In this document: one piece after another, positions 55,570 through 64,000 of the stretch
Numbering within the stretch: position 1 is the stretch's first letter
Layout of the letters: each line of letters starts with the position of its first letter
From: Heterodera schachtii
Lineage: Eukaryota; Nematoda; Chromadorea; Rhabditida; Heteroderidae
Assembly (NCBI GenBank): GCA_023374025.1
Contig: SIJG01000050.1
Span: 635,719 to 699,718, forward strand
Direction of reading: 5' to 3'
Length of the DNA stretch: 64,000 bases
The notes under the pieces: model-generated
Database searches by the model: none
The model's input: only the letters and a program-made list of their open reading frames with translations
Told to the model about the DNA's origin: nothing
Position numbers and translations under genes: made by a program

Positions 55570-56914
55570 ATGAATAAACGGTAAGGAATTTTTTTTTAAT
55601 TACAAATTTTTCATTTATCCAATCCTTTTTTCCATGTTTTTCAGTTGGATTTGTGGCGACGTGTGGATGGACATTCTCCCGTCGTTTGACCATGCTCAAC
55701 TCGGCCTCAAAATGGCATTGCTTTCCGACCGTTTCGACGTTTTGGTGGACGCGCATTTTGATGGAAAAAGCGAATTGACAATTTGGAGAATTATCAGAAT
55801 TGAAAAGGACAAAGGACCAAAACCGAAAATGTCTATACGGATCGGTGACAATGACAATTTTGTGGATTTTCCATTGCCAGACCGACCGCTGCCCGACAAA
55901 ATCCGTTTTAGGGATCTTCGGATTGAGTAATTTTTAAACTGTGTATTTTAAAGTTTATTTTTTATATTTCTTCAGCTACATTGACCATTCTGTGATCACA
56001 TTTCTCCGCTCCAACAAGCCAATTTGGGACAGAAAGGGCACCAATTTGAAACTGTGGTTATACAAAACTGAGGATGAACAGCGGATTTGGGATGTTTTGG
56101 CCAGTGAAATTTGGCCAATTTTTGTGACAAGCATTCGCCATTTGGGCTTTCCCGGTGCTGTTCATTTGGACAATTTGCGTCGCAACACTTCACCAACAAT
56201 TCTCACTGATCTTGATCAATTGAGTGCAATCAATTCTGGTGATCTGTTACCCGATGGAATTGCTGACGATGGGCCAAATGCAACTGCTGGCCAAGCGTTG
56301 TCCAAATGGTTGCACACGCCGAGAAAAAATGGACAACCAAAGCGATTGTATCGCAATGGTTATTTGGGTCCACGGGATCTCGAATGGGTCAACAACTTCA
56401 AAGAGGTGTGTCTCGCCATGTTTTCGTCAAATTGCTTTTTGTTTTATCAATTTTTGTGTTTAGACATTTCGCCGTGCCACCACTTCTGTTAGTTACCATA
56501 TTCAACTTTATTTTTGCGTCACAAAAATGCCAACTGAACAATTTGAATTGGTGAACGAACGGACCAATGAGAAGCTGACACTGAAACAGAAGATCGAAGC
56601 ATCATTCGACGAAATTGTATATAATTATCTGTTGCAACGGTGCCCAATTGGGGAAACGGTGACGGCGCCAGTTAAGTGGAAAAACCGCGAAAATTCGGGT
56701 GCTAATTTTACTTACTATATCAGATTTGATCTTCGCTATGACAATAATTTGGGTGCCAATGCCAATTTGAACAATATCAGTTTTAGTCTGTGGACTTTCA
56801 ATAAATCCATTGGGTGAGCAGCAGCAATAGCATTTGATTTTGTCGAAAACTAAAAACTTTATTATTTTTAGGCCATTGTCGCCACCAGCGGATGAAGAAA
56901 ACGAAGAAGGATGA
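55570..56914 (+). CDS. F-box-like protein, type A (copy A8)
   Basis: Five exons join in frame (371 aa): 55570-55580 (MNKR), 55645-55926, 55976-56405, 56464-56813 and 56872-56914, with canonical splice sites and introns of 49-64 bp. F-box-like exon: WICGDVWMDILPSFDHAQLG, LKMALLSDRFDVLVDAHF. Middle exon: IWDVLASEIWPIFVTSI, SPTILTDLDQLSAINSG, KWLHTPRKNGQPKRL. Exon 4: FELVNERTNEKLTLKQ, RCPIGETVTAPVKW, NANLNNISFSL; acidic tail PLSPPADEENEEG. The cleanest type-A copy in the window and the best reference for the family. Neighbour A7 is its tandem duplicate about 2 kb upstream. Confidence 0.85.
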
Positions 56915-57119
56915 AAGCAACGAAAATTAATTATATTTGATGAAATGGTCGATCTCAATTTGTTGTGCTTATTTTTTCACAGAAATGCTTTTGTTTGATT
57001 CTTTCGTTTTTGAATTTCAAAACTATTTAAAAATGATCTTAACTGTTCACGCTATAAAAAGCGCTCAAAACCATTTTAAACGATTAAAATTTAATGGTCA
57101 TATACCTATTTATAAAATA

Positions 57120-57301
57120 TAGAGTTGGGCGCGAACGGGAATCCCGCGGGAAAACCCGGGAATCCCGTTTCCCGTCTTTTTTCGCCAACGGGATTTTTAT
57201 GGGAACGGGAAAAAAGGCGGGAACCCCGTTCGGGAATGCCGCCCCGTTCATTTTGGTTTTCGCGTTTCCGTTCCCGGAAATTTTTTTTTTACCCAACTCT
57301 A
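57120..57301. mobile_element. hAT-like MITE, TAGAGTTGGG ends
   Basis: 182 bp, TIRs TAGAGTTGGG and complement; flanks ATAAAATA (57112-57119) and ATAATATA (57302-57309) match 7 of 8. Interior tandem GGGAATCCCG/CGGGAACCCC words. Confidence 0.75.
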
Positions 57302-57309
57302 ATAATATA

Positions 57310-58640
57310 TCCTTCTAGGTCGAGCCAGAAATTGCCCCCCCCCCCTGGCTATGGGCTCCCTTTTCTCTGATCAAAATTCTACTACCATCAATTTTCATTA
57401 CGCCTGAGGCGACAAATTTTTCGGCGGGCACAATTTTCAGTGTTTTACCCATTTTCCATGACGTAATCACAAATCGGCGACAGTTTTGCTTAATAGTACA
57501 TAACAAAATCCAACCCAACACAACACAACGGCGATGACGATATACAACTGAGATCCGATCATTCATTCATTCATTAATTCCACGCAAAACAATGGCGCAA
57601 ATTCGGCGCATTTTCGGGCGCCCGCGGGCCGGCGGCGCCAATATTTGAAGGGCACAACGCGGAGCGGTGCGCGACCCTAAAATTTTTCGCCGCCGGCGAT
57701 TGGCGGCGAAGTGACGGGCGGGGGAAGGACGGCACTAAATAGTCACTTCCGTCCCGGCCATCTCAGTCTCAGCAATTGAATTTCAAATTTTAATCCACTT
57801 AATCTGTAAACTTACCCAAGCGAATCCGAATTTCTAAAAATTGCCTCTCCCCACACCAATTGGCTTCCCCACTAGACCACAAAATTTTGTAAAGCCTGCT
57901 TCCTGCTGCTGTCCTACAATTACCTAAAATTTAGTGATGCTCGAGACCAAATTTTCCTGAGAACTCAAGACTTAACCCCGGGATTCGCAACCGAGGCGAA
58001 AAAACCCAAGTTTTTCGTGTCGAGGCTTTCAAGCTTCATTAATAAATTTGATAAACTCTCAGCATGTGACTGAATTGACTTGAGCAAAGCCGGGGGACAG
58101 CTGAGCCCCCATCTGATCAGTTTCCACTTGAATTACTTAATTTGCCGGGGCGCTAATGTGACCCAGAAGAAGAAGAAGAATTAGGTTGAATTGAGCTGAA
58201 CAACAACAACAACACCATCGCAATAACAACCTAAGTTGGGTTGTGAGTGAGCCGATCTCAAGGTTGATCATTGGATCATCCCCATTAATCCCCGAGAAAA
58301 CTCCCAAAGGCAAAATTTGGTGGAGAAGCAACGAGCATCCATCATTTGGATCATTTTTATGAATTTTGTAACATTCGGGCTCGTTTAAAACTAAGATTTT
58401 TTGTTTAGCTGAATTTATTTTTCGGGTTTTTTGTCTTAGTTAAAGAGTTTTTGGTTATTTATACCCTTTTTAGACTTTAAAAAATCAGTTTTTCTTGAAA
58501 AAATTCCCTCAAAAATCCCCAAAAAAGTAAATTTCCGACGGCGCCGGACCCAAAATCTCGTCTATAAATTTGTAATTCCCATCACATTTTTCACAAATAC
58601 TTTTGCTTAAATTCTCTTGAGGGTTCAACGGTAAAAAAAC
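57310..58640. other. No convincing gene; GC-rich block
   Basis: A GC-rich region at 57595-57770 (CGCC/GGCG words) could be a promoter-like island but has no assignable gene. 58195-58215 is a CAA repeat. Open frames across poly-C and GC stretches lack splice or motif support. Confidence 0.4.
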
Positions 58641-59240
58641 TAAAAACAAAATGCCAATGCCAAAATTTTTTAAGTTTTTTTTCAAAATTCCCCAATCTAT
58701 AAAATTTTACATTTTAAAAATCCCCCAACACAGAACAATGCCTTCCTTCATCCCTGAAATTGATACCCCCCCCCCCCCCCCTCACTCGCTCAAACCCCCA
58801 AGGAATGAATTCTTTCCCAAATGTCCACCGCCGCCCCTTCCAAAAAGTGTCGGAGATTTAGGTGGATTTATTTCCTTCAACAACCGCCACCGCCACAAAT
58901 CCGGTTTTGGAATTACTTTTCATTTCTTCCCCGTACAAAAGTCAGTTGCCCCCCCCCCCCCCCCCTCCTTTTTCCCCTCCGGCGCTGTCATCGGCGCCGC
59001 CGCGCCTTCCAACATCGAAATTCACCCATAAAAAGGCATCCACACCAGCCGAAATTTAATTTTCTTCCCCCCCGCCCCCCCCCCCCCCCCCCCCCCCCCC
59101 TCCGCCGGCATCGTCAAGAAAATGCAATTTTTCGTCTTGGAAAATCAACGGAGGGGGGGGGGGGGGTTGAAAATCCGGATTTTTTCGACGCGGTGGGGGG
59201 AGGGCAATTTATTGTTGGCAGAGAAGCCCCATTTATGGGT
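58641..59240. repeat. Cluster of long C and G homopolymers
   Basis: C tracts at about 58767-58780, 58951-58965 and 59071-59100 (the last roughly 30 bases) and G tracts at about 59153-59166 and 59193-59199. Pro-rich open frames here are artefacts of the tracts. Confidence 0.75.
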
Positions 59241-59369
59241 GGAGAGATGCATTTCACCTCAATCACATCAGTGATCAGCAGTAGTCACTCAGTCATTGCT
59301 TATGGTCTGCTGATCAATTCCTATTTTAATAATTGGGCAGCGCGTTTTTAATTCTGAAAGCCACGGATT

Positions 59370-59700
59370 TTGTTTGGTCACCTGCTGAGCATTTGATCAG
59401 ATCAGCTTACTCACTGTGCAATTATCCCTGATTATTGTGATATGGTTGATTAATTGATCAGTGTTAATCAGTGCCTTTGATCCGGGTTTGTTTCACTTAC
59501 TCACTGTATTAATCACTGATTACTTATTTAATTGATCAGGATAAATCAGTGTGCGGTTGATCCGGATTTACTTGATTTCTTGCATTGGCCGATTATAGTA
59601 TGCCTTACTTAATCTGTGATTGTTAATTTGATAAATCCTTGCTAATCAGTGCAATTAGTCCCACATATTGATCAGCTTGGTCACGTGGATATGATCAGAA
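59370..59700. repeat. Diffuse TGATCA/TTAATCAGTG repeats
   Basis: Words TGATCAG, AATCAGTG, TTGATCC and ACTTACTCACTGT recur; 59450-59520 and 59535-59580 look like two diverged copies of an 80-100-bp unit. Confidence 0.5.
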
Positions 59701-60119
59701 GAATCACAAAAATTTTAATCAATGACAATATTAAATGCTTTCTGCTAATTGATGAACCATCTTCTATTTCTGCTATTGCTAAATATCAAAAATTTTAGTT
59801 ATTTTTTTTCGAATTTCTGTTTAGGCCTCCGTAATTTCATGTAGATACTTATTTTTTCATGATTTACCTACCATATTGAAAAATTTGTATTAAGTTTAAT
59901 AAAATTTAATGCCATCAAAAGCAACCAAAAAAATTTTTTTTTCTGGCGGGCTCTATTAGAGAATTTTCTAAAACATTTGTTTTTTTCCCTAAAAAATTGC
60001 TGCCAATTCATCAACATCTCCACCCAATTCATTCATCCCCATTTTTGCTGCCGTTGTTGTTGGTGTTGTTGGCATTTTATTTTATTGCCCATAATTTCAT
60101 TTGCATTCCGCCTTGCGCA

Positions 60120-60320
60120 GCCCTCCGTCGATCCGTCGACGGACGGACGGACGGACGACCTGTGAGATGGATGACCCAATTTTCGCCCATTTTTGTTTTA
60201 TGTTTTTATGGCGTTGTGCCGCGCCCGCGCCCAATTCATCAATTTCAATTTGTCCGTCCGTCCGTCCGCCGTTCACAAGGCGCCGCTCGGCTTTCTTTCT
60301 CTCTCTCTCTCTCCTTTTTT
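60120..60320. repeat. Simple repeats (GGAC)n / (GTCC)n and (TC)n
   Basis: GACGGACGGACGGACGGACG at about 60138-60157 and its complement GTCCGTCCGTCCGTCC at about 60252-60267 form an inverted pair. A TC run lies at 60296-60312. It may be the 5' region of the membrane-protein gene to the right; not proven. Confidence 0.5.
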
Positions 60321-60993
60321 CCGTCTTTCCGCTTCTTTTCCCCGAAAATTTTACACCCAAATGAAAAGGAAAATTTCATTTTTAAAGCGTAATGAATGGA
60401 TCAAAGTTCAAAGATCAAAAACTCACTTTTTGTCTGTGAAAATGCCATTTTTTGCATGGGACTTATGTGCCATAGGTGCAAAAAATGCCTGCCATACATA
60501 CCTATATTATTTAATCCATCTACTGATTGAAATGCCAAATTTCATTTGTCATAAATAACTGTGTGCCATGGAAAGCGAAATGCCCAATTTTATATGACTT
60601 TTTGTCATACTGTACATGTTTTTTTGTTTAATTTTTTAAAAATTTATTCAATGCTTTCGTCGGGACAATTTCCTTAAGCGCACTTATCAAATGTTAATTT
60701 CATTGCTTTTCTAAAAATTTTTAATGTGAAAATAAAATTTAAAATTTTTTTAATATTTTTGAAGCGCTTAATTCCTTTAACAAAAAAATGACCAACGGCG
60801 CTGTGGAATGGCCTTCGCATGCGATTGCCGAGCCAATTTTGTTTGTTTAAAAATTAAATTTATTTTAATTTTTTTATATTTTAATAAATGATTTTTATTA
60901 TTTTTGTAATATATTTTTAAGTATTTACCCATGAATATTTTGAAAAGGTTAGGAGCATCATTGTTCAAATAAATTTGTGCCATTTTTTCACAG

Positions 60994-62799
60994 ACATTGG
61001 ATTGGCATTTCACGTCCGGCCAACAACCAAGCGCAAGCGCGTGTGCTGCACAACGCACTGCAAAACACGGTAAAAATTCAAATTTAAACATTTTTCTCTA
61101 ATTTTTTAGCTAATATTTCAGTTAATAAGGTTTTCGCTGAAATTTAATTAATTGTCAAATATTTCTTTAATTAATTAATTAGTTAATTTTAAGAGCACTA
61201 ATTTGCCCGCGCTTTCTTCGTTTGCCTTCCTTTTGGACGTGTACATGCCAGGCCAATCTGATCTGCTTTTTGCGCTTTTGTACGTTGGCCTAATTATCCT
61301 ACTACTGATCATTTTTCATTATTACATGATCTGTGATTTAAAAAAAATGCCAAAATGACATATTAAAATAATTGAAAACCCCAAAATTATGGACCAAAAA
61401 AATATGGCAAAATTTGGGCATAAAAGATTATTTAAAAATATTAACAAATATTTTTGGCATTGATTTCCATACTAAATTTTTCAAATTTGTCATTAATATG
61501 GGGGGGGGCAAAATGTCAAAAAAGTTTCCCAAGCATTATTATTTTATTTTCAGTCTCATTGGCGTGACGACTGCAGTCTGCTTGCTGCTGTTAATAATTG
61601 TAAGGAAATGAATAAAGAAATAATTTTTAAATTAATTTATTTTATTTCTGGTATTTTATTTAAAAATAATTTATTTATTTATATTTCGGGTACTTTCATT
61701 TAAAATAATTTAAAGTAATTTATTTTAATCGGAAGATAATTTAAATTATTTATTATTATTTGGGTGTTTTTCAATTAGAATAATTTAAAATTAATTTATT
61801 TTTATTTCGGGCGTTTTTATTTAAAATAATTAAAAAAAATTATTTATTTTTATTTCCAGTGTTTTTCTTTTAAAAATAATTTAAATTATTTTTATTCCGG
61901 ACATTTCATTTGAAAGTAATTTAAAATTAATTAATTATTATTTTCATTCCAGGTATTTTTCATTTTGTGCACATCTCGTCGCAATGGCATCATCAGTTGT
62001 GGCACTTCTTCAAATGAATTCGGTGTGCGTGCTTCTTCAATTGCTCCGTCTAGTGCCTCGGGGGTGGACGCATTCTCAACGGATGAGGTAAGCCCAAATA
62101 ATGTTTTTTTCAAAATTCTTAAATTTTTTTTCAGAAGTAATAGATTTTTTCCATTTTTTTTCAAAATAATAAATTTTTTTAATTTATTCGAAGTTTTTTC
62201 TTGATACATACAATATTATGCTTTTTTAATTCTTTTTACATTTTTTGTTGCCTAAAAATGGGACTCAATTGGTCGGTTTCATTTTTCCTCAGAAATTTTT
62301 TAAATTTTTTTTTCACTATCAAGAAACCACATGGTCGAATGCAGTGCCAACGCGTGCTGTTGTTTGCAGTGTGCGCCGCGTTATGGGCCTGCCTTGCATT
62401 TGCATGCACGTGTGAGTGCCTCATTCGAAATTTTTTATTATAAAAATTCGAAGCTTTCTTGTTCGTCAAGATTTCTAATTAAAAAATATTCGTCAAGATT
62501 TCTAATTAAAAAATAATAATTTTAATTCGGGAACTAATTATATTTCCTAACCGTTATACATAATTTTTAACTACTGTCGTACAGTATATGCGTGTGCACT
62601 TGGCGAGCTTGCGAGTCCGCCAACAGTTGGACAAGTTGCTGCTGCCGCCGCACCTCCAGCAGAGCAGACAGGCGATGAGTTGCAGCAGCAGGAGGACAGC
62701 GAGACGGGTGGCCGATTTGGACGAGACAACAACAATGATGCAACAGCTGAACTGCTCCGCAAAGTGGGAAGCCAACGGGACGGGGTTAAACCCTTCTAG
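60994..62799 (+). CDS. Membrane protein of unknown family, 3' six exons
   Basis: Exons 60994-61069, 61194-61279, 61554-61599, 61953-62087, 62324-62411 and 62585-62799 join in one frame to a TAG. Peptides in order: HWIGISRPANNQAQARVLHN, LPALSSFAFLLDVYMPGQSD, a long TM segment (LLFALFLIGVTTAV then CLLLLIIVFFILC), TSSNEFGVRASSIAPSSASG, a second hydrophobic segment (RVLLFAVCAALWACLAFAC), and an Ala/Pro, Gln and Asn-rich tail (QVAAAAAPPAEQTGDELQQQ) ending KPF. The donors GTAAAA, GTACGT, GTAAGG, GTAAGC and GTGAGT are good. The first exon with the start codon was not found upstream. No family recognised. The third intron is a tandem repeat (see 61611). The splice phases agree at every join, which is the main support. 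Confidence 0.55.
61611..61952. repeat. Intronic 50-60-bp tandem repeat containing acceptor-like sites
   Basis: Six to seven diverged units of 'tttattt-cgggt/ccagt-tttt-atttaaaataattt' type. The last unit provides the real acceptor (CATTCCAG at 61952); the unit at about 61853 contains TTTCCAG, a second plausible acceptor. Confidence 0.75.
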
Positions 62800-63445
62800 C
62801 AAACAGTTTAATAAATGATAATAAATGGAATAATAGCTTCCTTAAGACGAGTTGACTTTTGTGATAATTTAATAAAGCTTAAACAAATCATAGGTTAATA
62901 AGACTGTCTGGTATGACGGTTTTACTAAATCATAGATTAATAAGAATCTTCATGATGGTTTAAAAAACAAATGATAGATATATATACTTACAATGGAATT
63001 TTTTATTAACCGGTTTAAAATCATTTCGTAAAATATAATGCGGTAAGACTCAAATAAATCATTAATAAGACGGGTTTGGCGTATTTCCTTAAATTGGATT
63101 GCCATTAATATAATGATAGATGAATAAAATATTAGACATACATATATATTTCGACGGTTTGGTTTCATGGTTTCATCGATTTGTTAACATCATTTTAAAA
63201 TTATATATATATAGTAAAACGGTTTGTTTTTGTCAAGTATTTAAAATTATTTCTTAAACTCTATACGGTTTGACCATTGCTGTATGTTTACATATGTTTT
63301 AGATAAAGTAATATTTATAAGTATTTATAGATATAATACGACGTTTTTTCACGTTGGGTTTAAATAATTTTTATAAATTTTAAGAAAATCAAAATTTCTT
63401 GGGTCAAAATCAACACTCTCGCACACCCTAATGTTTTGGTTTCAG
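62800..63445. other. AT-rich intergenic or intronic stretch
   Basis: Repeated 'aatcatagattaataag' and 'gacggtt' words at 62850-63170 (diverged units of about 60 bp). No exon. Confidence 0.5.
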
Positions 63446-63631
63446 TTTGAGGATGTGCGCGAGTTGGGCTATCAATTCCATGCCCTTTTGAGTCCTGGCG
63501 CGCCAACACTATTCCTGCTGTTCTTTGTGTTCATCTTCTACCTGACCTCACTGGTGCTGTCATTGTTCGCCGCTCTGATCGGTTGGTTGTCAAAAAATGG
63601 GCACACTAGGAAATTCCGTAAAATTCTTTAG
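63446..63631 (+). CDS. Exon of a further membrane protein
   Basis: Acceptor GGTTTCAG then FEDVRELGYQFHALLSPGAP, two adjacent hydrophobic stretches (LFLLFFVFIFYL and LVLSLFAALIGWL) and a basic end (KNGHTRKFRKIL, stop at 63631). An internal donor-like TTCC|GTAAAA near the end could extend the gene beyond. No upstream exon assigned; it might belong to a different gene from the one ending at 62799. Confidence 0.5.
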   Translation, partial: FEDVRELGYQFHALLSPGAPTLFLLFFVFIFYLTSLVLSLFAALIGWLSKNGHTRKFRKIL

Positions 63632-64000
63632 AATTTTCTCATTTTTTTCACAAATTCGATCAAAATTCGAAAATTTAAATTTTTAAAATATAATTAGGGG
63701 GCGGGGTGCACTTTGTTTCCCCCCGCTTCGTTTCCCCCCCCCCCCAAAAAAAATTCTTTAAAAATATTTATAACTTAGAAATTTTCCAAGAAAAAAACTT
63801 AAAAAGTTTTTTTTACATGTAATTCAAAGAAAAACAATTTTTGAGAAATTTTCAGCGATTTTTTGGAAAATTTAAAATGAAAAATCTTAGTAATTCACCA
63901 TAAAAACTTCTCAAAAAAATTTTTTTCTTAGAATTCCTTGTAAAAAAAACTTTCTAAGACTTTTTTCTTGAAAAATTTCTTAGTTAGTAAATTTTTTTAA
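63632..64000. other. AT-rich, poly-C tract
   Basis: No gene; 'tttccccccgcttcgtttcc' with a C12 run at 63736-63748 resembles 'gtttccccccgagaaatt' in the B2 3' flank (44440). Confidence 0.4.

Noticed and set aside
9026..56914. Functional link between the cullin fragment and the F-box-like cluster
   Set aside because: CUL1 and F-box proteins belong to the same complex, but the cullin piece is incomplete and 5 kb from the first F-box-like gene across repeats; proximity is probably chance.
57315..57566. 84-codon minus-strand frame (starting MNDRISVVY)
   Set aside because: No signal peptide, domain or splice partner, and it runs into a poly-C tract; could not be supported.
58651..59351. Pro-rich plus-strand frames
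   Set aside because: They depend on long C homopolymers whose length is uncertain.
60097..60558. Overlapping plus and minus frames around the GGAC repeats
   Set aside because: Simple-repeat artefacts; no exon boundaries agree with the gene at 60994.

Overview
The window is eukaryotic, AT-rich DNA with short GT-AG introns (about 29-60 bp where no repeat has inserted). The coding content suggests a nematode, most likely a plant-parasitic tylenchid of the cyst-nematode type, because the dominant gene family is an F-box-like family I associate with those animals. The species cannot be fixed from the sequence alone. No tRNA, rRNA or CRISPR array was recognised.

Layout. (1) 1-8568 is one end of a tandem satellite with a 272-bp monomer; it runs off the left edge. 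(2) 8.6-14.5 kb is a gene-fragment and repeat zone. It holds two 3' exons of a cullin (CUL1-like) without the last exon, a decayed hAT/TTF-type transposase, a GC-rich minisatellite block, and three exons that look like the N-terminus of a chitin synthase. (3) 14.6-29.3 kb is the first block of F-box-like genes, heavily invaded by transposons, including one apparently complete MULE/FLYWCH transposon (20417-22639) with perfect TSDs and TIRs. (4) 29-40 kb is a mixed zone: a small secreted-protein gene whose C-terminus is replaced by a MITE, a DDI1-like retropepsin-fold gene that has lost its catalytic Asp, a four-TM membrane protein gene and several gene fragments. (5) 40-57 kb is a second F-box-like block built by segmental duplication: a minus-strand type-A gene head-to-head with a plus-strand type-B gene, followed by plus-strand type-A genes, occurring twice with about 7-8 kb spacing. 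(6) 57-64 kb is mostly non-coding with long C/G homopolymers, plus exons of one or two small membrane-protein genes at the right edge.

The F-box-like genes share one plan. A tiny first exon (11-23 nt) encodes the start (MNRR or MPSSALR). It is followed by an F-box-like exon (W/CWxxDxxMDIL...FD..LGLKMAL+S.RFD.LVD.HF), a long middle exon, an exon around 'FELVNE.T.E.L.L', and a short tail exon (PLSPP... or LLD.A.PGPSDQQ). Type B has one extra exon encoding a hydrophobic N-terminal segment. By family, F-box proteins act as substrate receptors of SCF ubiquitin ligases. The diverged C-terminal region here would be the recognition part, but that is inference.

The second theme is mobile DNA. At least nine hAT-like MITEs carry 8-bp target-site duplications. 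A superfamily of foldback elements also has 8-9-bp TSDs and arms built of short direct repeats that differ from family to family while an inner core stays recognisable. The intact MULE at 20417 has the same arms as one of these families and is the likely source of transposase for it.
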